NCBI GenBank assembly: GCA_037577475.1 | Contig: CM075203.1 | Span: forward strand, 3,607,001-3,671,000 | Length of the DNA stretch: 64,000 nt | Direction: 5' to 3' | Origin: Chaunax sp. Z400 | Lineage: Eukaryota; Chordata; Actinopteri; Lophiiformes; Chaunacidae | Shown: positions 49,915-59,782 of the stretch, in pieces | Layout: each line of letters starts with the position of its first letter | How positions within the stretch are numbered: the stretch's first letter is position 1 | Made by a program: the position numbers and the translations under genes | The notes under the pieces: generated by a model | Database searches by the model: none | Seen by the model: the letters and a program-made list of their open reading frames with translations, nothing else | What the model was told of the DNA's origin: nothing

Positions 49915-50047
49915 GTTGCAGCACCACAGGATGTGTCCAGATGGTGCACATTCACTCAGCGGAGGAGAGTGCAGTCCAGATGAAAGCAGGGAGCGTGCAC
50001 ATGGAGAAACTCTTCTATCGGACAGTGACTCTGATTTGGATGTTTGA
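49915..50047 (+). CDS. six3: SIX homeobox gene (Six3 subgroup), terminal exon
   Basis: Acceptor ttttcag/gttgcag. The junction gives KNRLQHHRM, matching Six3 KNRLQHQ. It continues with a short Ser/Gly/Glu-rich tail and ends SDSDSDLDV then TGA (50045-50047), similar to the SSDSECDV end of Six3. The total protein is 275 aa, shorter than usual Six3 (roughly 290-330). Most of the loss is in the tail between the homeodomain and the acidic end. Confidence 0.92.
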
Positions 50048-50729
50048 GCCTTTTAATCTGTGAACTGAACACTCGGGGGGGCCTGGATCACCAGAGAGGA
50101 GATTGATATATGGGGGGCGGGGGGAGGCTGGTCAGGGTTTGCAATAATTGTTCAGGGTATAAAACAACATCCTCCTCCATTATTATTACCCCAACCAAAC
50201 AGATGATGTAAACACAGGTTATATGAAGATTTGTTATTGTTTTCTTATGTTTCCTGACGTTACTATAGATTTACATCTATGCTGCTTGTTCACTGATCAC
50301 CAGCTGCAAATCAGACCCACAGTGTTGATTTTTAACTCCATCACTGGGTGGTGCACATCTGATGACCCAGCCTACACCATCGACCTCATTATAGAGACAT
50401 CAAGCCGTGGACCACTGTTGGACCAGGGACCCCCTACATGGGAGGACCTTTACAGACTGAAACCTTTCAGTGAGATAATTATTCTTATTTTCTCTAATTA
50501 TGTGTCATTTTCTAAAATAATACTAGTTGCTTCTGTAGATCTCCCTCTGCACACAGTCAGTACACACTGAGACCTTCCTCCATGTCCGGCTGTTTGCTGT
50601 GTTTATGAACGTTTGTATTTTCTTTACCTTCATGTCTACTTTATTTAAAGTTCACAGATTTCACTGTGCAGTCTGTGTGATGTGTGATTCTCAGTCTGAT
50701 GCTGAATTAATGATCTGGTATTTTATATA

Positions 50730-50735
50730 AATAAA
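50730..50735 (+). terminator. six3: six3 polyadenylation signal (probable)
   Basis: AATAAA 0.68 kb after the stop, followed by atgactgctactgtgcctgc and tctttatggtg. Confidence 0.6.
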
Positions 50736-52257
50736 ATTATTTAATATATGACTGCTACTGTGCCTGCTCTTCTTTATGGTGAATTTATTGGAGACGTCAG
50801 GGATTCATTTTCTATAAAACAATACATGCATCGTTTCAGGCAGATATAATAGCATTTGTAAATGTTTATCATTGTATTTGTTAACAAATAGAACTTTGAG
50901 AATTAAACATAAATACCAGTATATAAAATGTGATTGAATTAGAGTATGATAGAGCTCTGGGGCATCATGATATCTGTTTCCCAGTAAAATCTCATATTTG
51001 AGTTCAAACAATCTCCTATGTTTGGCAGTAACTTTTTAAAATGCAGCTTTTCCCAGAATATAAGAACCAAGGATCAGGACAGAGGTATGATAGTAGAGCC
51101 CCCCTATCCTGTATATATGTGAACGGGTCCTGAGTTCTTTGTTCTCTTTACTCTCGTATGGTAAACTTTAATTACCTCACTATTAGCAACTTTGCCCTCT
51201 TTATATTTATCTTTAAACTATAAGCAAATATGAGTTATCTAAAGATAGATAATGAAGTAGTATATTGACCCTTCAAATAAACGATTACACCAGAAAATAC
51301 TTTTAACTCAAAATAGTCCCAGCTTTAATTATAATTAAAATAAATTAAAAATATGTCTCACATGCCTCTTTATTTACTTTTTTTTAGAAATATCAAACCA
51401 CCTTTTTTAACACTAATTATATATATTTATTTAGTGATCATGAACTATTTATATAAATGCATCTCATTTTTAACCAGGAACAATAAAAGAACGGGACTAA
51501 AGAAAGTTTTTTAAATAATAGGTTTTTAATTTGTTCGTCTAAAAATTTAAATTCTAAACTGTCTGCCTGTTTCCAAACCTCCTGCAATGAAGAAAAAAGA
51601 AAATACTAAAAGATACTAGTATAATTATACTTCTATACTATATATATTCTTTAAGTGCATAAGCATTATTATTTCAGGAGGGGCTCAGTATCACCCTACT
51701 CTGAAAACACCACAGACAGAGTGACGCCACCCAGTGGTCGATTTAACACAAGGAGTCATTATTGGAAAAAGAACAAATTCCAACTGAATTTTCTTTTACA
51801 CTATTTATAAGTTGTGTCAATACAGAAAATAATCAGGTGAATGTACACAAACCACACATAAAAAATGTAATACATTAAAATGACTTTTACGTTTTTGCCA
51901 CTAAATTATATGTAACATCGCAGCTCTCTGTCGTGAAACTTAATATTTTGTATTTTGATTTCATGCTACTTAATACCTGAACTCTCAATTCGACATTCTA
52001 GAAAATTTAGATGAACAACAGTTTTAAAAGTAGACGTTAAAATGACATTAAAGTACTGCTTCACGTTTATTCCTCAGTAGTAAATATAATAATATAATCC
52101 AAAACAATAATTCAATGCTCATTCTGTGCAATGATTAGTTTTACTTACTTTTACCACATCTTGTTGCTAATAGTTCTTTGTCTTCATCATAATTTTGAGT
52201 AGAGTTTTAGGAGGAATGTCCCACCAGCCAAACACAGGATAAATTTCTTTGAGTTAC

Positions 52258-52700
52258 AGTGTTGGAAAGTACATTTACTCGAGTACTAAAGCCAACTCAA
52301 GTAGTGTCTCATTTGGAGGCACTTGTACATTTTAGTCTGTTCTATAATTCCACTTGACGGCATTATTTTTTAGCCCACATTTGTGTGAGAGCCAGTTACA
52401 AATTAAGATTTTACCTACAAAAATATGCCCAGTTCATAAAACATGATGCATTGATTAATTATAGATTAATTGTTACAGATTAAACTTCCCAGTAATTTAG
52501 ATCAGCCTTATTTTGACAAGATACAACATAAAATGTTTTTGTCTCACAGGGTGCCTGATAGATGCTTTTACTTTTTATACTTTAAGTACATTTTGCTGCT
52601 ATTATCGTTGTACTAATTCTGAATGCAGGGCTCTTATTGGTAGTGGAGTAATTTAATCCTTTTATTGATTCTATTACTTGACTAACAAAATGTAATCTAC
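52258..52700 (+). repeat. Dispersed teleost DNA-transposon-like repeat
   Basis: gttggaaagtacatttactc, gagtacta, ggcacttgtacatttta, then tttatactttaagtaca and ctcttattggtagtggagta. This is wording I recall from a very common fish non-autonomous element. Diverged. Confidence 0.65.
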
Positions 52701-52822
52701 TCCCAGAAATGCAGAAATCCCTTTTATCACAGTTGACATATTAATCTACGAGGAGCACTTGAACATAGCAATCATGACGTCATGTCCTCGAAGCATCCTC
52801 TGCCGGCGATGCGTCCCAGGAG

Positions 52823-52836
52823 CCAACAGGTGGCGC
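52823..52836 (+). promoter_or_regulatory. CTCF-like core motif between six3 and prkce
   Basis: CCAACAGGTGGCGC fits CCASYAGRKGGCRS at 13 of 14 positions. It is 40 bp from a CRE palindrome. Confidence 0.4.
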
Positions 52837-53734
52837 AGTTAACCACGTCTGACGCACATATAGGAGCTGATATGAAAGTTTTTTTTTTTGTCAAATCAGT
52901 TTCCTTAAAAACAAATGTATTAAATCCAAAAGTCAAGCCTTGAATGGAAAAAAATGAACATAAATGAAAGTGTTTAATAGATTTTAAAGCCATAATCATG
53001 AGTGTCGTAGATGTTTTAGGCCTAAATGAAGTGTGATCTGTGTTTGTGAATGTGAGTCTAAGACCGTCATTGTAAACTTTTACTCTTATATTCCTTCTTT
53101 TGTTTCTATTTAAATCTTTTAGATTTCTATCAAAACGCTTTTCGTATTGTTTTATGTTGCTTTTGTATTAGTCATTTTGAGACTTCAGTCATCAGTATTC
53201 TGTGTTATATTTGGGAAACACGTGGGAGACAGCTCAAATGGACTGAATGGAAGGAGAGACATGAAGAAAAAACAAACACTGATGCTGCAGAGAAGGGGTG
53301 AGCACTGAGCAGGGGGATCCGTGGATCACACAAGCTACTTGGACACATTCCTGGGCTTGATCACCTCTGATGTTGGAAGACCATCCAATGACCTCCAGGT
53401 TACATCACTGCTGATGTGTCCAAGTTGCATTGACAGGCGTGTGTAAAAACCAGCATTATCTGTTGTATTGAGCTATTTAAACGGTTCTTGTTTTGATTTG
53501 GTTCTTGCAAACAGCTGATAAATAGTAGACTTTGCCAGTAAACCTGCTATAAAACGGGGGGTTGAGTTATTTGGCTTCCAACTGTAGTAAACAGGCGACA
53601 TAGAGGGAGAGACTCAGTGACCAAAGCAACCATCACACCTCAGTAATATTCTTCTAGAAGATGAGGGTGTCATTAGAACATGGGTTTCATCTCTTTTTCT
53701 GTGTGTGTGTGTGCTGTCTGTGATCATGCATAAG

Positions 53735-53881
53735 GACACACACACACACACACACACACACCACACACACAGACACACACACACACAGACACACACACAC
53801 ACACACAGACACACACACACACACACACAGACACACACACACACACAGACACACACACACACACAGACACACACACACACA

Positions 53882-53925
<44 letters not shown>

Positions 53926-53946
53926 ACACACACACACAGACACACA

Positions 53947-53977
<31 letters not shown>

Positions 53978-54049
53978 CACCACACACACACACAGACACA
54001 CACACACACCACACACACACACACACAGACACACACACACACACACCAT
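53735..54049. repeat. Compound CA repeat with periodic GA and CC interruptions
   Basis: About 315 bp of CA units punctuated by cagaca and accaca at irregular 12-24 bp spacing; a higher-order microsatellite. Confidence 0.97.
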
Positions 54050-54111
54050 GCCTACGGGTGAATTCCATCCCCCTCTTCGTCTCTTGCGCTAAAAAACACC
54101 TCTTCCATCTG

Positions 54112-54113
54112 CA

Positions 54114-54174
<61 letters not shown>
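54112..54174. repeat. (CA)n microsatellite
   Basis: About 30 CA units, then a TC run leading into the GC-rich prkce promoter. Confidence 0.97.
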
Positions 54175-54176
<2 letters not shown>

Positions 54177-54179
54177 TCT

Positions 54180-54986
54180 CTCTCTCTTCTCTCATCCGGC
54201 GTGAGAGCCCGGCAGCGCGGGTGACGCGTTTTGCGCATTTCCTGCAGCTCGCGCTCACTCACGGATTCAGGAGAGAGGGGGACGGGAAACGGGGGGGCGC
54301 GCACAAGGACTGAAAAGAGGAGAAAAAAAAAACGGAGCACCGTGATGTATCAGAGGTGCTCGTGAGCCCGAAAAAACACCGCATTGGGACGCAAAAAGGC
54401 ATTCCCCTCCCGAGATTACGCGCAAATATCGCGGTACCCTGAGCTCGAGGCAAGAAGATTATCCCAGAGAGGAGCGAGCGAGGGGCTGGAGACGGAGCAC
54501 CAATCCCGGATGGCTAGGCGCGGCTGCTCGCGTTCTCTCCCACCCTGACCCGGGAGAGAAACACTCCAAATGAACCCAACCGGAGCCTGTTAACCCGCAT
54601 TCCCAGCCACTGCCGTTTTAATCACGGCCAGTGTCCGCCGAAACGGGAATCTCGTCCTGGGAGCGACCGTAAACAAACAAGGCAGCCGCTCGGGTGGGAG
54701 AGTGTTCAGCGAGCGACCACTGAAGGGTGTGAGTCTGCGTGAACTGCGTTTTTCAGCCCATCAGCTGAACTGTAAGCGTGTTTCTGTGGATAAGTGTTCT
54801 GACATGGCTCTACGAGACCCGGAGTCCCAGCAGCCAGCGGCGCTATAGGATGTAGCAGCGCCGTGCAGTGACCCTGCTCATTGGAAGGAAACACTCTGTG
54901 TACAGGAGCAGGAACAGTCGAGCCTAAACACTCATCTTTGCACACACACACAGACACACACACACATCTCCCAGGAGGCTGCAGCC
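54180..54986 (+). promoter_or_regulatory. prkce: prkce GC-rich promoter and 5' leader
   Basis: CpG-dense sequence (gcgcgggtgacgcgttttgc, ggggggcgcgcac) unlike the AT-rich flanks, immediately before the prkce ATG. If transcribed from the upstream end the leader holds three short uORFs: 54345-54365 (6 codons), 54570-54593 (7 codons) and 54804-54848 (14 codons). The start site is not determined. Confidence 0.6.
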
Positions 54987-55331
54987 ATGCCTGTGTTCAG
55001 TGGCCTGTTGAAGGTGCGAGTGTGTGAGGCGGTGGACCTGAAGCCCACCCCGTGGGCCCTGCGTCACGCTGTCGGAAAGAGCGGCTCCTTCCTTTTGGAT
55101 CCATATCTGGCCCTGAATCTTGACCAGACCCGGCTCGGCCAGACCACCACCAGGACCAAGACCAACAGCCCCGCCTGGCACCAGGAGTTCTGCACTGAGG
55201 TCCGTGAGGGACGGAGTCTGGAGCTGTCTGTTTTCCACGATGCGCCCATCGGATATGATGACTTTGTGGCCAACTGCACCATCCAGCTGGAGGACCTGCT
55301 GCAGAACGGCACCAGACACTATGAAGACTGG
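54987..55331 (+). CDS. prkce: Protein kinase C epsilon, coding exon 1 (C2 domain), partial gene
   Basis: Novel-type, diacylglycerol-activated, calcium-independent Ser/Thr kinase. This exon codes residues 1-115, the N-terminal C2 domain. EAVDLKPT (14-21) corresponds to the RACK2-binding EAVSLKPT of human PKC epsilon. HDAPIGYD (84-91) is exactly the pseudo-RACK motif of the epsilon isoform; PKC eta has HETPLGYD, so epsilon is favoured. ATG context gcagccATGc is good. The exon ends HYEDW with donor g/gtatgt in phase 0, as in human (FEDW/IDLEPEG). The C1, hinge and kinase exons lie beyond the window. Confidence 0.95.

Positions 55332-55403
<72 letters not shown>
55332..55403. repeat. (GT)n microsatellite starting in the prkce exon-1 splice donor
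   Basis: gtatgtgtgtgtg... runs directly from the donor for about 70 bp with a tatatat break at 55370-55374. Confidence 0.97.
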
Positions 55404-55405
<2 letters not shown>

Positions 55406-55841
55406 CAGTATGTTTCAGCCACCTCAATTACCCACAGAGCATTGGGGGGGGCAGGAGCTGCCACGGGTTTGCATGTAGATACATCTACGTGTTCGTGCAG
55501 GTGAAAAGAAATCTGATAACAGACCACAGGTTTCACCAACAGTCTTTATTTATTTGTGTGGTGCAGTGGAATCAGCCTGTAGTTTGTTTCAGCCCAGCGT
55601 CCCCAACCGAAACCAAGTCTCTGTGCATCCAGGATAAAGACCTGCTGCTTCACTTAATCAATACATTTCCTCCCCGAGCTCCTCCCAGCTACATGTACCT
55701 ACATGGTCAGTGAACACCTTTGTTTGCTTATTCAGCATTTTCATCTTCTGGTGTAGATTGTGATCCGTCATTTCCTGATATGAAGTATTGATCCGATACC
55801 ATTGGTGTCTTTTCCCTAAATGTAACCTGAACAACATCCAT

Positions 55842-55864
55842 CTATCTATCTATCTATCTATCTA
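55842..55864. repeat. (ATCT)n microsatellite
   Basis: About 5-6 tetranucleotide units. Confidence 0.93.
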
Positions 55865-56359
55865 TGTGACATGGTAGGACAGGACAAGGGTGTGACCGTT
55901 TTGACGAACCGGGACATTTAAAAGCAGTGAACTGAACATAATATCGAAACCAACATTTAGAGCCTCTTTCATTCTCTCCCCAATAAGTGAACTCATGACC
56001 TGTCCTTAAGAAAAACACTACGTCATATTCAGTCCCACCCTGTCCAACGAATGGTAGCCCATGTTGACTCAAAACGAAGGTGCATCCAAAGCGGCGTGGG
56101 GGGACTCGAGCGCAAAGACAGAGGCAACAACCAGGTCTCAACCACAGGAGCTGCTTCTACCTATAAGGGATGCCACGACTGCGGTTTGGACTCTTTTTGG
56201 CTTCAGTGAAGTAAATATTCCAGCTTTGGGAACTCTGGGAATTTTGAAAAAAATTGAAAATTGAAAAAAAGCATATAAAATAAATAACGGCCCAGCCTTA
56301 GCTAGCAGCTAACCCAAAGAAGACAAACCGAAAATATCTTCATACTGAGGAGACGGCCG

Positions 56360-56770
56360 GTGTGGGAGCTTCTAAGGCCCATTCATGCTCTATGTTAAAG
56401 ACGGATATGGAGCCTCCCGTTCTTGCTCTGCCTTCATTCCGAACTTTGCTCACGATTTCGGAGAGTTTTTACCGATGTGGACGAAACAGACCAATGCCGG
56501 CGAACATGGTTGAGGGCAGCGTAGCCGCAATTCAAGCAAGGCACGACAAATATGTAGGGAAACAACGAAGAAGACAAAAGAGAAGCGATGAAGTGTAAAA
56601 ACTCTCCGTCCTCATGTCTCGATATGTTTAATGGCCTCACAGACAACAGGGAAGGTGAATCAGTGCCTTTGCCGTGTTATGTAATTGTTCACAATGAACT
56701 GTTAGATGTAAGGAATGCTGACACTGCGGCGTAGAGAAGGGGCTCCATTACGGCGCTACTCTACCATCCC
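56360..56770. repeat. Possible DNA-transposon-derived repeat
   Basis: Carries a 78-codon frame (56362-56598) with GRNRPMPANM and basic KQRRRQKR that resembles wording I recall from repetitive fish elements. Ends not defined; may be unique. Confidence 0.25.
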
Positions 56771-57754
56771 TCTCTTCTATCTTTCTCTCTGTTTTCTTTG
56801 GACTATAGATTGGATCAGATTTGGGCATCTCCAGTCTGGCCTTACTCTCACTTCCTCGGAGTAAATATAAAAAAGCCCCGGCCCTTACTTTGGATTCACA
56901 TTTACGAAAACAAACAAACACAATAATGCAGATATGGTGAGACTTCACCAAAACCCGGGTTAGGTCTTGGAAGAAACTCATATTCGACTCAGCAAGTGGG
57001 AACAACTGGAGTTCCTTTCATTTGTTCCGGTTTCATGTCATGTAATCTAATTTGTGTCGGGACTGATGTTTGCCTGCCACATGTAGCTCTGTATGTCAGC
57101 GGATAAAGAGCTGTTTGTTTTGGGTCTGCAGCTTTGATGTCAACATGTGATCTTGGTTTACTTCCACGCGTTGTTTTAAAAAAAATGTTTTTATCTCGTC
57201 TTGCTTTTTGGGGGGGGAAGGCAGATGAAGGTGATCTCAGCACAAGCAGGGTAAAAGCATGTGAATTCCACGTACGTCACATGACTTCTGACCATTTTAC
57301 AGACTTTTATTGTGAGTTGTTACCTTTAGTTTTGCACGTTCCAGACAGCCATTGGTTTCAGCCTTTGCCAAGCACACATGGATAAATCCACTTTGAGAGA
57401 ACTGAAACCATTACAGGAAAGTTTTATCTCGTCTAAATGGATTTTTTACAGCGCATTAATTTGAAGAGCTTTTCAGTGAAACCCCGCTCTCAGCTGGATT
57501 AACATATGACCATGCTGCAATGTTAAAAAGAGAGGCAACAGAATGTTCATTGTGATGAAGCTCAGATTGACTCTTTTCATACTGCAGCCATGGAAGCAAT
57601 CAATCGATGTATAGTTATGTAATCTTATGCTATGTCAGTGTACATCCGTATATAAATAGGCACAGACACACAAGCACAGCCTTGTTTCCTCTGCTTGTGG
57701 GGACATGACATAGACTTACATTCTTTTATTTGAGATTTAATTTAACCAGAGGTT

Positions 57755-58080
57755 CACAGCTCACCCAACCAAAATAAAAAAAAAATCTGTCTTTATCTTC
57801 TCACCACCACGTCGATGGAAAGTCAGGTGACGTTTTTTTTTTTTTTTTTAGTCCACAGAACATTTCTCCTGAGCAACCGCACGTTTTTTTAAAATGCAAA
57901 AAAAAAAAAAAAAGACTAAAAATGACTCCACACAGCTCATACAGTGTCCCAAGGGATTTGAAAAGTCTTTATTTTCACCCTTTCTAAAAAAAAAAAAGTT
58001 GAAATCTTCACCGCCTCCATTCCATCTGCACAAATACAACGAAGAAGAAAAAATTGGAGTGAAAAAGTGTAAAAAACAAC
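57755..58080 (+). mobile_element. Foldback-MITE relative (left arm plus centre)
   Basis: tgatggaaagtcaggtgacg-like wording (cgatggaaagtcaggtgacg), then aaaatgactccacacagctc and gggatttgaaaagtctttat match 6355-6545. A-runs and T-runs are expanded. Confidence 0.7.
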
Positions 58081-58173
58081 AACTCTTTTGCTGCTTTACA
58101 TTATCACAGCCTCTTCCTACTGTCGCCATATTTGTTGTTAGGGCTCAGGGCTTCCGTAGACATAGATTACACC

Positions 58174-58222
58174 ATTATATATATATATATATATATAATA
58201 TATATATAATATATATATATAT
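58174..58222. repeat. (TA)n microsatellite
   Basis: TA run with AA breaks. Confidence 0.95.
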
Positions 58223-58249
58223 CCAGACTGAACCTATCAACCAATTAGA

Positions 58250-58362
<113 letters not shown>

Positions 58363-59079
58363 AGCCAGAGTAAGGTCAGATCATATGGATCACTCTGTTG
58401 ATAGACCACATCCCATTGATCAGCCCGCCATTGATCAATACATCTGCCTCACAGTGACATCTGCCCCCCTTCCCCTCCTGTCCTCCTCCCTTCATTGCTC
58501 CATTACTCACCACTTGGGCCTCCCTCATCCTCCCCTCTCCGACAGTGATTCCCCTCTCATCCTCTTCCTCACACTCATCCCCCTCCTCTCCTCATTTACC
58601 TATCATCTTCCTCTTCCTTGCCGCTCCTCGCTCATGCGCTTCCTCCCGATGCTCCCACTTCCATTTACTCGTCTCCAGTGGGGGAGGAAGGATATGAGGT
58701 TCAGACTCAACAAGGAAATGGTGGGAAGGATAGTAGGTTTATGTCATCCACTAGTTCTCACAGTGTCCTTGTCAGGCTGCTGTAACTATGCAGGACATTC
58801 ATGGCCTGTTATCATTTGTATTTACTGACCAATTAGACATTTGTCTAATGCAACCTTTAAATATGCTGCGGTAAAGGCTAATTAACTAATAATTACTTAT
58901 TGATCTATTAATTTGTCCATTATTTTTGTGATGACTAATCATTTAGCCGACAAAATGTGACAAAATAATAGAAAATCACATCATCAAATTGCTCCTTTTT
59001 GCAGGACTAAATATGTTGAATTTACATTGATATAAAACGAAGAAAAGCAGCAAAAATCAACTAAATTTAGAAGCTCCAT

Positions 59080-59335
59080 CCGTGCATCCATCTGTCCGTT
59101 TTCTTCCTCTTATCCGGGGTCTGGTCGCGGTGGCTGAAGGCTCTGCAGGGTATTCCAGACGTCCCTCTCCTCCCCTCCCTCCTTGCTCCCCTCTGGGAAG
59201 CAAAACTTCCCAGCTTCTCCTGGGAATCTGAGACATTCCCAGGTTAGGTGAGATATATAATCCCTCCAGTGGGTTCTCCTGCCAGCTAAGACATGCCCAG
59301 AACACCTCCACAGGGAGGCGTTTCCAGACTGAAAA
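59080..59335 (+). mobile_element. LINE-derived dispersed repeat fragment
   Basis: catccatctgtccgttttct, cttatccggggtctggtcgc, atgcccagaacacctccaca and gggaggcgtttccag are signature phrases of a widespread teleost LINE segment as I recall it. Non-coding here. Confidence 0.7.
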
Positions 59336-59745
59336 GTAGTATTAGAATTAAGATAACATTCTTCAATAGGACGCCACAATCTCGTGTCAAATGGTACATA
59401 TCCTGCCGATCAGATCAACGCTGAGACATTCGTACCTCCTTCTCACTTCCTCCGCCCTTCTGCTGCCTCGCTCATGTCACCTCACATCCCTGTCATCTCA
59501 GCGCTGTTATTTCCCCATCCTGTCTGCTTCCCGCTTCCTTTTGTCTTCCACCCCGTGATACGCGTCTCCTCAGGACCCGACAACTGTGGGGCCAGGCTGC
59601 TGCTCTGTACCGCCGGTGAAATATTAACCAGGCTTTGATGCTCATTAATTGTCCCACTCAGTAATTGAGATGCTCTGTGGAGCCCATCCCCATGGCGACA
59701 ATGACAGCCCTGTCCCCCTGGTGACAGCCTCTCACCCACAGAAAC

Positions 59746-59749
<4 letters not shown>

Positions 59750-59779
<30 letters not shown>
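59750..59779. repeat. (GA)n microsatellite
   Basis: About 15 GA units. Confidence 0.95.

Positions 59780-59782
<3 letters not shown>

Larger units (their letters stand above)
50756..53734. other. Intergenic, six3 to prkce
   Basis: No gene seen. AT-rich sequence, one dispersed repeat (52258-52700), and a GC-richer island (52770-52860) with a full CRE palindrome ATGACGTCAT (52774-52783) and a CTCF-like motif. Confidence 0.6.

Noticed and set aside
53614..54170. Long Cys-Val and Thr-His repeat frames
   Set aside because: Translations of CA/GT microsatellites, as at 22454-22927, 22993-23391, 40041-40307 and 10577-10981.
54987..55331. Assignment as prkch (PKC eta)
   Set aside because: HDAPIGYDDFVANCTI and CEAV.LKPT match epsilon, not eta.
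55428..55713. Open frame extending past prkce exon 1
   Set aside because: Read-through of the intron after the GT repeat; it does not resemble PKC sequence (expected IDLEPEG).
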